64,000 nucleotides of DNA from Phaseolus vulgaris (lineage: Eukaryota; Streptophyta; Magnoliopsida; Fabales; Fabaceae). Location of the stretch: positions 41,418,672 through 41,482,671 of the forward strand of contig NC_023759.2 in assembly GCF_000499845.2 (NCBI RefSeq). Direction: 5' to 3'. The position numbers and the translations under genes were made by a program. Under the pieces are notes generated by a model. That model ran no database searches and was not told the DNA's origin. It worked only from the letters and a program-made list of their open reading frames with translations. Below, one piece after another: positions 35,603 to 46,475 of this stretch (positions are counted from its first letter, which is position 1; every line of letters begins with the position of its first letter).

Positions 35603-37258
35603 CTAATCTTCTTCTGAACTGTCATCTCTACTCTGGTCTCCTTTATGATGTCCACTGGTAGTAGGATCTGAAGAGCCTGATGCGGGATTATTCATTTGAA
35701 TGTGTTGTAGGATGAGTTGCATCTTCTCATCTTGTTTGCGCATGCGTTCACTTTGCTCTTCATGAGTTTTCATCAATAGCTCCATCTTTTCTTCAAGTGT
35801 CCGCTCCTTGACACGTTTTGTCATAAGTTCATCATTTAGCTTTTGAATAATCTCACGCATTTCTTCTATTTGATGGACTACTGGAGCTTGACTTGCAGCA
35901 GAGTGAGCACTTGTTGAACTATTAAACCTTTTGCTCAATACACCAAGACCATAGACATTCCCTTTTTTATTTCCACTTCCAACAACATCGATGTATATTT
36001 CATTGTCATCAATAGAGGCAACATGAGAGTTTTGCGAAGATGCGCTTTCAAGCATTTGCTGTTGTTGGGCTTCTTCTCGACGTTTCTTATATTTCTCCTG
36101 AAAATGAAGTCAAATTGATTATTACGAAGAAAACATATAGTAAAAATTAAACTATAACAAAGTTTAAACATACCGCAAGGTCGCGAGTCTTGTCATTGAC
36201 CCATTCTCCAGTCTTCAATTTCTTTGTTCTCTCTACAACCTCCCAAGCAGTTGGTTGTCATTCAAGCTCTTTAGTCTACATAAATTCAATAAAAAGATAT
36301 AATAGATTGTATTTAAATTAAATATAGAAAGAGAAGAAATATTATAATATTACCATTTTCTCAAAGTGAGTTGCGGTAGATATGGAACCACCACAGTAGG
36401 CTGAGGCTCCCTTCTCAACAGCCCGATTCGCCTTGGCAATAGCACTCTTGTTCTGGAATTCTGTAGAACTCCAATGCTGGTCCAAGGTTGCTCGAACAAG
36501 TTGTGGAATCCAGGTCCCCTTATCTTGACCATGCCTAACTTTACTCATAGCATTTTTAAAGATACGGGAGGCTTTTGTATCAAAAATGGATCTAATGAGT
36601 TGGTCTTGTTCCATATCCCACCTATACTCTTTCTGCATGTAAAATAAATTAGAAAAAAAACATTGTAGAAAAATAAAATATCATTTTAAATGTAATCATA
36701 ACTCAAATTACCTTGAACTCTCCAAACCATCTATCTCTAAGCTCAAGACGAACCTTCTTCCAAGTGGGACTGGGTTCGTCATATTTTTGCTTGATGATTC
36801 GTGAGATTACATTGGAAGGTCCATTTGCAGGTGAAAAATTATGTTCAAAACATATTGTCAAAATGATATATGAAAATTAGATCATATTTACGAATTACAA
36901 TTAGATTAAAATATACTTACTCTCCTCTTTCTGCATGAAGCCAGGGTCTTTGATCAACTACATTGCCAGACTCATTGTCAGGTGTAAGAGAGTCTTGTAT
37001 CGGTGAAGGTTGATTCATAGTTGGCTCTGTAGAAAAGATAGTAGGATTTGATTCTCCTACATGATGTTCAATATCTTGTCCGTGAAGTGTAGGAAGTGGG
37101 GCAGCTCCTTCATAAATAGGATGTGTAGACTCCATAGTTGTTGGAAGAACAAACGAAGGGGGAATGTTGGTATTGGGTAAAGATATATCATCAACACGAA
37201 CACCTCGACCACCACGATTAGGTGGTCTACGACCACCACCTCTACCCCTTGGTGTCAT
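35603..37258 (-). pseudogene. CACTA-2 Transposase_24 (TNPA-like) gene, decayed
   Basis: Starts at ATG 37258 after an acceptor-like TTGCAG with a basic MTPRGRGGGRRPPNRGGRG. Exons can be traced at 37258-36922, about 36830-36718, about 36633-36356, about 36276-36178 and about 36099-35603. Conserved pieces are TWKKVRLELRDRWFGEFK, IFKNAMSKVRHGQ, FQNKSAIAKANRAVEKG, QPTAWEVVERTKK and a C-terminal coiled coil (VHQIEEMREIIQKLNDEL). This is the Ptta/En/Spm family thought to bind element ends. Defects: a TGA in the fourth exon before QPTAWEV, and no AG in the expected acceptor zone before the second exon (TTTTTCACCTGC). A functional product is unlikely. Confidence 0.8.
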
Positions 37259-37514
37259 CTGCAAGTAAAAAATATTACATATATAAGATGTAATTAATAC
37301 AATAATCAAAGTGGATCAATCAATTTTGAATAAACAAATAAAGTAATCATGATCAAAAGACTCAAACCTGATTGTGTTTTCTACAACCAAATATGTCAAC
37401 CAAATATGTCAGTTTTCTTCCCTGTTATTCACTACAATTATGGGAAACCACAATAAAATTAATGTTAAACATAATTTGGACAAGGTATATAATCAATTTT
37501 AATGCATGAATTAC

Positions 37515-38805
37515 CGAAGAGGTATCTGTGTCACTAAAATCACTCTCAATGTTATCCTCACTTGAAATGTATTCCTCCTCGTATTGTTCATCTATGTTTG
37601 TTTCATTTAGTAATTGTATATCTACTTCTTCTCCCCCCCTCCCCCCCCCCCCCCCCATCAACATCAGCAAGAGAATCATGAATGAATTCTGGATCAACAT
37701 GTAGCACTACTTCAAGTTGTAGAAGCTCATCATCTTGGTATGGAGTGTCATGCTCAACCTCACTTACTGTGTTATCAATGATTCTAATACGAGCTTTTGT
37801 TTTAATTACTCCCAACCAACCTTGGTGTCCCTCTGGATATTTGGTGTAATAAACTTGCTTTGCCTATTGGGCAAATATGAATGGATCATATGCTTTATTA
37901 TATCTCCGTGATTCTTTTACTTGAACGATCCCATAGTTCTTATCTACTTTGGTTCCTATATTAGGAGTATTATCAAACCATTCACACTGGAAGAGAACTA
38001 CATTCAATATTGGAAAGCCAGTATACTCCAATTGAATAATATTAGACAATATTCCATAAAAATCTGACTCTGATTGACCATTGGTTCCTCGTACATAAAC
38101 ACCATAGTTAGTGGAATTCATGCCTTCACTCCAAAGAACAGTGTGAAATTTGTATCCATTAATAACATAGATAGACCATGATTGAACCTTTCTCTTAGGA
38201 CCCCATGCTAAGTTAACCAATAATGGATCTTCAATATTATTTTCTGGATTTAGAACCTAAACAAAAGATTATAAATTACACAATGTCTATCTAAAAGTAA
38301 AATTTGTATAAAAGGCAAATTAAAAACATACATATTGTTTGAACCATGTAGCAAAATAGGATGAAATGTATTGGCCAATTTGAGCTTCTGAAGCAGTAGG
38401 ACTAATCTCTCTTAAATATTCAACATAAATACTGCAACAAAGAAATTGATTATTCAAACCTCATGCAACATAATTAACTTTCTTTTCAAATGAGTGAACA
38501 TTGTCTTACTCAAAGTATGGTTGAACCTCTTCACAGTTTTGAAGAACATACAATTGGGCAGCATCAAAGTCTTTTTGATTTAGATAATATGTCATGCATT
38601 TTCCGATTTCTCTTCCTGGATAATTGAAAATTGAAATAGGAGGAGCACGTGAAGAACCCTCGCCTACTTCAAGATTACGAGGGATCCTAGTCCTTTTTGT
38701 TTCAACATGATCAGGATAATAAAATGAGGCAAATGTAGATGTTTCCTCCACCAAGTAAGCTGACATAAGCTGCCCATATATAGATAGACAATTTTCTTGT
38801 GTCAA
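37515..38805 (-). pseudogene. CACTA-2 transposase, C-terminal remnant (DUF4218 end and DUF4216)
   Basis: Minus-strand exons at about 38805-38510 (YLVEETSTFASFYYPD, LQNCEEVQPYFE), a middle exon near 38431-38336 (YVEYLREISPTASEAQIGQY) and a long exon from about 38258. The long exon carries a DUF4216-like region, VINGYKFHTVLWSEG, then VVLFQCEWFDN and KAYDPFIFAQ. An in-frame TAG follows FIFAQ at 37866-37864; after it the frame reads on (AKQVYYTKYPEG) to a homopolymer at 37656-37633. There the downstream acidic segment (NIDEQYEEEYISSEDN) lies in another frame. The Transposase_21 core and N-terminus are absent, so this copy cannot encode a working transposase. Confidence 0.85.
37633..37656 (-). repeat. 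G-homopolymer tract (C7-T-C16 on plus strand)
   Basis: Seven C, one T, sixteen C on the plus strand, coding poly-Gly on the minus strand. The reading frames before and after it differ, so its length has changed or was miscalled. Such a run is unusual in DNA this A/T-rich. Confidence 0.9.
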
Positions 38806-39090
38806 GAATGGGAGGAATGATTCTGACTATCGTCACTGGGAGTGGCAGCCAGAAGATTGCACGTGACAGCCAGAAGATTGCACCTTGCCACGGTAAGTTC
38901 CTCACTCCAACTTGCCAATTGTAATTGTAGAACTTGCTTTATGTATATAAACATTTTTATCATATACAAGTATGATTAGTTTATGTAAACTACATTCCAA
39001 AATGACTATATTTTGCAGTTTCAACCCAAAGCTAGCCCTCAGAAAGCTTCAAGGGAAAAAACTGCTATTTGTTGGGGATTCACTGCCAAG
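38795..39090 (+). pseudogene. captured TBL (trichome birefringence-like, DUF231) gene fragment
   Basis: Two exon pieces with the donor and acceptor still present. The first ends at 38892 ([19 protein letters not shown] ... LPR, then GTAAGT); the second is 39019-39090 (FNPKLALRKLQGKKLLFVGD, then SLPR), preceded by TTTTGCAG and followed by GT. This is the plant PMR5/TBL region around the GDS motif; TBL proteins O-acetylate cell-wall polysaccharides in the Golgi. In the first piece a 21-bp stretch coding WQPEDCT is duplicated, and the second copy begins with TGA instead of TGG. It lies inside CACTA-2, opposite to the element's genes, where transposase sequence should be. I read it as gene capture by the transposon. 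Confidence 0.8.
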
Positions 39091-39329
39091 GTATTGATAT
39101 ATTGATTGAAATGATGGTCAAATATGTTTACTCAACTCAAACAGCTATTAACTAGAACAAAACTTAGATGCAGTTTTACATATGCTTTTGCTGTTGTTTT
39201 CCAATCAGAATTGGAGTTTCACTTCAATAGACAGAACTAAGATGAAGCTTTAAGAAAAGAAAAAAGCCAAAAGAATACGACTCTAGGGGTAGCTATTTTC
39301 AATCAATCATATAGCCAAAAGACAGGCAT

Positions 39330-39590
39330 ACCGTTCGCTCGCACCGCTCGCACTGCTTGCACCGTTCGCCTCCGCACGGCTCCGCTCACACCGTTCGTCT
39401 CCGCTCGCCTCCGCTCACACCTTCGTTCGCCTCTGTTCGTACCTCCGTTCGCACCACGACCATCACCTACAACTTCCTCCTCCTCCGACCACCGCTGCAG
39501 CTTCCTCCTCCTCCGACCACCACTGTAGCTTCCTCTGCACCTTTCTTCACTCCTATAAGCAATTTTGGGTATTTCGTGCCCTAACAACAC
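39330..39590. other. GC-rich, low-complexity island inside CACTA-2
   Basis: Repeats of GCTCGCACCGTTCGCCTCCG type followed by two copies of CTTCCTCCTCCTCCGACCACC, far above the surrounding GC. Open frames exist on both strands but are Arg/Ser/Pro-rich and match nothing recognised. It may be a second captured fragment or an internal promoter/leader of the element. Confidence 0.5.
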
Positions 39591-40159
39591 CTGCACTTCC
39601 AAATAACTCCAAAGCTTAAAAAAAAAACAAATTTCAAATTAAAAAATATTAAAAAATATAGCATTTGTGTAAAATTAAAAATAAATATTAAATAAATATT
39701 TAAATATCCATGATAGTAAATATGGATATTTTAATAATTAAAATTTAATAATTAAAAAACTCTTTACAATTTAATTCTAAAAATTTATTTATTTTTATAA
39801 AATTAAAGTTATTTTAAAGATATCATTTTATTTAAATTTAATTATATAGCATAATTTACTTTTTTTTAAAGGATTAATTTTATTAATAATAATATTTTGT
39901 TATGTAATTTTATTTAGAATTTTTATTTTAGCTGATATTTTAAAAAGAGTATTTAATAAATTTTGTTTAAATTTAAGAAATTACAAATATATTTGACATA
40001 TATTTTTTAAATAGAAAAAGAAACCAGTAATACAACTAATTATTTTTTAAACGGACGAGTACTCATTAATATTCAAAAGTTTGTGTGATCCTTGTATAGT
40101 TTTTTAAAATAAAAATCAATTTTATTATTATTAATAGTAGTAAAATAAACAATTATATT

Positions 40160-40665
40160 TAGCGACCAAAAGAAATTCGGTGGCTAAAAAGTGGTAAAAA
40201 TAAACAATTATATCTAGCGACCGAAACAAAATCGGTGGCTAAAAACTAAATAAATTTGGTGGCTGATTCGGTGGCAAAAATAAACATTTATATTTAGCGA
40301 CCAAAAGAAAATCGGTGGCTAAGAAGTAAACATAATCGGTGGCTAATTCGGTGGCAGAAAAAAGCAATAAAATTTAGCGACCGAAATAAAATCGGTGGCT
40401 AAAAAATAAACATATTCGGTCGCTAATTCGGTTGCAGATATATTTTTCCCAATTTATTCGAAACAGCCACCACTTTAGCGACCAATGGTTTTTTCACTCT
40501 CATATTCGGTCGCGGATTCGGTCGCAAAACTAACTAACATGATAAATAATTCAGTCGGTCGCTATTTCGGTCGCAGATCTAACACTACGGGTATTTGGTG
40601 GCTATTTCGGTTGCAAATTGCGACCACTAATTTTCGGTCGCTAAATTCGGTGACTAAATTGTTAT
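40160..40665. repeat. CACTA-2 right subterminal repeats
   Basis: A ladder of TTTAGCGACC, ATCGGTGGCTAA and TTCGGTCGC words. Four successive units of about 80 bp (from near 40160, 40210, 40295 and 40375) share TTTAGCGACC(A/G)AA followed by ATCGGTGGCTAA. Confidence 0.9.
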
Positions 40666-40680
40666 TTCCTTGTAGTGAGA

Positions 40681-41390
40681 GTAATATATACAATTTATGC
40701 TATATAATGTGAGTGATATTAATGTTTAAGTATAGATTATGTTTTTTTTTAAATTGTTATTGGAGTTTTACATATAAGAATACTTTACTTTAATTAATGA
40801 TTAAAGATAAGATTAAATTATATTATGTAAGTAGTTGGAAATCTTATTTTATAAATTGATTTTATGAGATTGGGTTAGTTTTAAATTTAGTATTTTTAAA
40901 ATTTTATTTTATAAAAAAATATTCTTTTTATAAAAAATTAACAATTAGAAAGAAAGTTTAGATTATAGTATATTGGTGAAGTAAAAGATGACTAAAGAAT
41001 CTGTAAATAGAAATTACAAAAAGTAGTTGAGATACTTTAATTAAAGTTTATATAAGAAATGTTTAAGTAAGAAAGTTAGGACAAAGTAAATATATATATA
41101 TATATAATATGTTTAATATATGTAATTTTCTTACAATATTCATCTTTCATATACTAAAATTAAAAAATATATTTTATATAACATATGAGTTCGATTGGAT
41201 TCATGAGTTTAATATCAAAACTTAACCCTAAACTATTAAACAATGATTTTAATTTTATTAAAATGAGTTTGATCAAAACACTTAAAATATAATAACCCAC
41301 AATATTTGGATTCAATTAGATTGAATATTCTTGTTTTGAATATTAATGCCTTTAGAAAATAATAATAATAATAATTGCATTGAGATCTTA
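40681..41390. other. intergenic, nothing recognised
   Basis: A/T-rich DNA between CACTA-2 and the start of duplication unit B. It contains a short (TA)n at about 41091-41105. No gene seen. Confidence 0.45.
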
Positions 41391-43318
41391 GATTTTTCTC
41401 AAATTACACACACATACATCCAAATTGTTACTCTTTATTGTTCTCCTTGGAACAAATAAAAAAGTTATTGAGAGATTATGAAAATGTTCAATTATACTAA
41501 TAAGTATTAATTTTTATGTAATAAAATAATACGTCTTTCAAAAAAGGTTATAGCGTAATAAAGTGTGCACAACACAAAAAAAAAAAAAAATTATGTTTTC
41601 ACGGTATTTTGATATTTCTCAAACAAAATAAAGTTTTTTACTATATAATTTTCAAATTAAATATGACAATTACTAATAGCATATTAGTCAAGACAAATGC
41701 AAATTGGTATGATGTTGCCTTCATTAAGCTTGGTGTCACCAAGCTTTTGGTAGCAAAGTGAATGATATATTTGTAATATCACATATTTATTTATCTTGGT
41801 GTAGTGTGTAAGGGATTTGAGTCCGTACATCCATAACATAAATAGGACGAATTAATAGGAACTAATTCTGAAGCTATAAACATCATATGCAACCATATCT
41901 ACTCAGGTACACTAAAACTCAAAATTGATCCAAAGGAAAAATGAGAAAAAATAAACTTACTCTAACTAAAATTATAATCGATCAATTTTGTTGTATTCAC
42001 TGCTAAGAGTCTAGTGGTAATCTTTGATCGTTAGTTTAATGAAGGAGGTTGTCAAAACCTTAGAAGGAAGACATTGGAGGAAAATAAAATGGTTTTTATA
42101 AAGATAATTATTATATTAAAATAAAACTTAAATGATTGATTCTTCTATTTATATACACTTTTCATTTTAATAATAAATTATTCAAATATCATTTTTATTT
42201 TAAAACTATTTTTAAGTACTTGTGAAAACATGTTAACTCTCTATTATTAAACATTGTTACTAGTCTTATTTAGGAATTTGACTTTGTTAAAAATGTGAGT
42301 ATTAAATAATTAAGATACAAGGTTTTTAAGTAAATATAATTAATTATTAACAAGTCAAATCTGGTTAGACATTAAAAAAATTGTATTTTGATTTAGCAAG
42401 TTAATTGAGAGGGATCTATCTCAATTTAATTCATGTAGTACTAAGTTAAGATGATAATGATAAATATTGTTTATTTCGTAAATGTGTCAAATAAATAGTT
42501 ATAATTCATTTGGATTAGAAGATGAAGTGTCTTCTCGAGGATAACAATATTTTTTAAATGAAATTAGTCCCCAGTTAATTAATTACTATAAAAAAAATGT
42601 TAATGTAGAGACCGACAATTTTAATCTCTTAATAAAAAAAAAATGTGATCGTTAATTATACTAGCGACCAATTAGCCAACAAATTCAAATAAGAAAATGC
42701 TAGTTACAACCCATTTCTCAACCAAAAATTTATTAGAATTAATTTAGCAACAAAAATAATATATCTTATTATCTTAAACATTTAATGATTGATTTAATTT
42801 GGTGATAGACATTAAAATTCTAAAAAAAGTAGATAATAAAATTTTGATTACTGAATTGTTGGTGTATGAATTTAGTGCTTCAATATTTTAATTGCTAATT
42901 CTATTTTAACAACATACTACTGAGTTGTTGACTTCATTTTTGTTTTAGTTATTTGAATAGGTTGATCTACTTAATAATAATAAATACTAAAATCTTCTTA
43001 ATTTATGCTTATGGATTTATTGTAAATCATAAATCAATGTGTGAATACTATTTAATTAAATTGTTAAAATATGTTTTCAATTATTTCGAAATTTGTTTAG
43101 GTATGGGTTGAGATTAGAAAGAGGCGTGTAGATAAAGTCAACAAAATATGCCATAAAGTCGATGGTGAGACAACCTAACCTTGAAATGTGAACTAAGGTC
43201 CCAATTTCATGTTAAAAAAGGAAACAACATTCTGTCACTGTGCTATGCATACGTATTATTTTAAAATTTGAGATAAATATTTTCTTTATTTCTTAAGAAT
43301 TTAATTCCTAATACTATA

Positions 43319-44093
43319 TCTATACTTATACAGGATTCCTTTCTACGACTGTTTTTAATATATATATAAATTTATTTTTATTTTATTATTCTATTTTAGT
43401 TATATTGTCATTGAGTAATTATCAAAGCATATTTTTTATATTATTTAAAAAACAATAATTACATAACAGTTGATAGAAATTTTTTTAAATTTAGATAAAA
43501 TATATTTTATTTTTTTAGGAAACAAATAACAGAGTTGATAGAGAAATTTTGAATTTAGATAAAATATTGTTATTTTTTGGAAAACAAATTACAATGCATT
43601 TTTTAAATTTCAATAAAGTATGATGTTATTTTTTTCCCATTTTATAGAATGGTTACTTATTGTCTTTGCGTTTTTCTCTTGTTTCATCTCCAGATACAAG
43701 TTCTTTTCACATGGTTTACAGTGGCCTTTCTACACCCACTTCTTCACTCTCATTCTTGTCATTTATTATATCGTTTTGGAGACATTGTATAGAGATTCTT
43801 CTGTATAGAGGTTCTTCGTGCGACTTCGAGTTCCAGATAGAGACGATTCTGATCCCGAGAAGCCCCTCCTTATGGCCATCAAGGATTAGATCTATGATGT
43901 TTGACAAAGTAGGTATATGGAGGTAAGACCACTTTTTGTGTTTTTATTTTTTATTTTTTTCCTTTTATTTTTATTTTTATTTTTATTTTTTTGTTTCGTG
44001 GTATTTTTTGTGTTCTAGTTTTCTCCTTTCTAAGCACCAAATCCAGAAAAAGGAAATTTTTTGGGTTGAAATTTTGAGATTTTGGTCTGAGAA
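43319..44093 (+). mobile_element. 775-bp insertion in unit B, possibly a Helitron
   Basis: Alignment of the two units shows sequence here that unit A lacks. It begins TCTATACTTATACAGG directly after an A, and TC at the start within an A/T site is what plant Helitrons show. The right border is blurred: homology resumes near GATTACACT at about 44094, and a CTGA at about 44084 could be the CTRR end. Inside, an exon-like stretch runs from CTCCAG/ATACAAG near 43692 to GGAG/GTAAGA near 43923. One frame there contains PDRDDSDPEKPLLMAIKD, which I do not recognise. Confidence 0.4.
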
Positions 44094-45432
44094 ATGATTA
44101 CACTTTGCCGCACATTAGACACCAATAAAAAATTTAAGAAAGACAAAAAAATTAATCATACATATATTACCTCTAACCGCAAATATAAGTAAAATCACTT
44201 AATCTCAACTGATTTAGAATGTTAATTAGATTTTTCATAAAATAAAAATCACTTTCTTCCTCCCAAAATGTATGAATTTATAAAACAAATACTTGAAATG
44301 GAATTTTTAATTTTATTTTTCAATAAGTATTAATGTTTTAAATTTTAATTTGTCTATAATTAATTATCCTCGTTGACACGAATGTGTTTATTGAAAAATT
44401 AGGTTATTTTAGTGAAATTATTTTTAAAAGTTGTATATTTATCATTTTTTAAATCTTTGTATAAAACCTTTAAATTACAGTAGTTATTATAAGATATAAT
44501 AAAATAGTATATTTTCTAAATATTTATAAGTTCTTCCTAATTAACTGGATTAGCGACTAATCCTTTTTTGGGTATAATGATTGTTGCTGATATGAAAAGT
44601 TTTCAAGAGTTTTCATATATATATATATATACACGATGGAAAGCTGTTATGGAGAAAGTTAGCGAAAGAATATCAAATTCAGAATTTTGAAACTAGAACA
44701 GCAAAGTGAATTCTCACAAAATATTTTTGATTCCTTTCCTATATAAAAAAAGGGGTCTCATTCTCACTTTTACATACAATTTTAAGCTCTTTTTTTTTTC
44801 ACTTTCTCTCATCCCCTTCACTTTGTATTCATTTCTTCTATATAAAGGTCTCATTCTCACTTTCACATACAATTTTAAGCTTTCTTTCTTTCTCACTTTC
44901 TCTCTTCCTTCACTCTTTATTCATTTTTTTATTATAAATATTTAGATATGAAGAGTTTTCATATATATATATATATGATGGAAAGCAAATCCAAGTTTTT
45001 TTATATGTATATTTTTTTGTGATGATATTTAACACTCACCAAATAAATAAATAAAAACTAAATAAGAATGACATATAACTAAGAATGACATTTTTGGCCA
45101 AATAGTGTAAAAGGTAAATTAAGTTGAGTGGTATAAATTTGACTTATAGTTGAAACTAGGAGAGTATAAAGTGATCTCATCCCACAACAAATTTTCTGGT
45201 ACCTAATTGTGTAACAAAAAAGTGGGTAGCTTTCACAACTTTAAAAAAATATGTTAAGTACATATTTTGTTTAGGTATCACATGATTTGTATAACACATC
45301 ACTAACATATCATGGTATTGAAAAGAGAAGAAAATTTGAGAAATAGTAAATTTTGGTAGGCTTAAAAGGTATTTTAATTTGGTGTTAAGAAAGAGTATTT
45401 GTTTTATGTCATGTTTTGGTATCTTCTCTTCC

Positions 45433-45439
45433 TATAAAT
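45433..45439 (+). promoter_or_regulatory. retained TATA box of the duplicated PHT1 promoter
   Basis: TATAAAT followed by a leader almost identical to that of the intact gene. Compared with unit A, about 165 bp upstream (equivalent to about 25257-25421) is deleted, removing the P1BS and W-box motifs. Whether the core promoter still works is unknown. Confidence 0.6.
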
Positions 45440-45518
45440 TCTCCCCCTCCCTTCATACATTTCCCACATCTTGCACTTCACATCTTTCTCTTCTCTCTAC
45501 AACCTTTCTCCACTACAG

Positions 45519-46215
45519 GTAATTAATTTTGTAATTTTGTAGTTCAGATTCATTTCATGTGTCTCCTTTAATGTACATTTCAGATACTGATTTCATCCTA
45601 ATCTGTTTCTGCTATTTCTCATCACTTCTAATATTACAAAGGACGCACCTTGTGCATGTATGGTTTCATTCGGTATGAAAATTTCTCAAATGAGATTCAA
45701 CTATATTTCTGTTTATCCAAAGATTTGTTTCTGTTTTCTTTTCTCTTTAGAAACAATTTAAAAACATAATAATTTTCGAAGAAATTTACTGCCAAGTTAT
45801 TTTAGATTGCACTTTTTTAATAAAAAGAAGTGAGGAGAGAATCTAGAAAGTCCTTATTTACTACTTTTTGTTTTTATTTTGAGATGGTACGAGTTCCTTC
45901 CAGTTTCCTAATTTCTGCGGTAGCTTGACAACTTTAATAACTTTTGTATTGAGAGCTCTCTATCTTCCTTATATTTGGTCACTATATAGAGGCTAATTTC
46001 TTAGCCTTAATTATGAATTATTGGATGGTTCAATACTTCAACTAGTGGTGTAATCTATAGTTATTGTATAGGTAAACAACTTTTTCATAGTGGACTAACA
46101 GGTGATGTAACTGTACGTGTATTGGTTGATTTCATTTGATAACTTCTTCAGATTGATCAGCTATTATTGAATTCTCACAATTGATCAAGTCTGACTCTCG
46201 TTTACACTTCTGCAG
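45519..46215 (+). other. retained 5'UTR intron of the duplicated PHT1 locus
   Basis: The donor CTACAG/GTAATT and acceptor ACTTCTGCAG/AAAAGG match those of the intact gene. The leader after the acceptor (GATAAAGAGATACAGACATA) is still recognisable up to the lost start codon. Confidence 0.65.
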
Positions 46216-46274
46216 AAAAGGAAAGCTTTTGATAAAGAGATACAGACATAACCTTGTAATTTTCGCTTGAAAAG

Positions 46275-46475
46275 TAATGTAGTACAAACACTTATATGAT
46301 ACTGATATGAAAAAATACGTATAATCTCTAAAATGTAGGACACGGGGATACATATTTATATTATATAATTATGAATTATATAAATTAACAATAAAGATTT
46401 ATATACAAAGTATATTTTCGATAGTGTGTCCGGATACGCTATTTAAGAGGAATGTCTGAGTTTTATAAGACAAAT
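46275..46475 (+). mobile_element. 201-bp insertion replacing the PHT1 start region in unit B
   Basis: Unit A reads from the leader straight into ATGGCAAAG/GAGCAAATTC. Unit B breaks off after CTTGAAAAG and resumes at GAGCAAATTCAGG (46476). The insert contains CACTTATATGATACTGATA and GTGTCCGGATACGC and resembles a dispersed repeat; I cannot assign its family. It includes AATAAA at about 46389, a possible premature polyadenylation signal. Confidence 0.65.

Larger units (their letters stand above)
34836..40677 (-). mobile_element. complete-ended, non-autonomous CACTA transposon, CACTA-2
   Basis: Begins CACTACAAAAAAAATCAC at 34836 and ends TTCCTTGTAGTG at 40677, flanked by AGA on both sides (34833-34835, 40678-40680). 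It spans 5842 bp. Subterminal repeats of TTCGGTCGCTAA/TTAGCGACCGAA type fill 34850-35370 and 40160-40665. Its genes lie on the minus strand: the C-terminal part of a TNP2-type transposase, then a Transposase_24-like gene, both with stops. The catalytic core of the transposase is missing. In its place on the right are a plus-strand fragment of a TBL gene and a GC-rich segment. It sits between the two units of the segmental duplication. Confidence 0.93.

Noticed and set aside
39303..39602. Arg/Glu-rich 99-codon minus-strand protein
   Set aside because: Product of the GC-rich low-complexity island; both strands are open there, and no conserved domain is seen.
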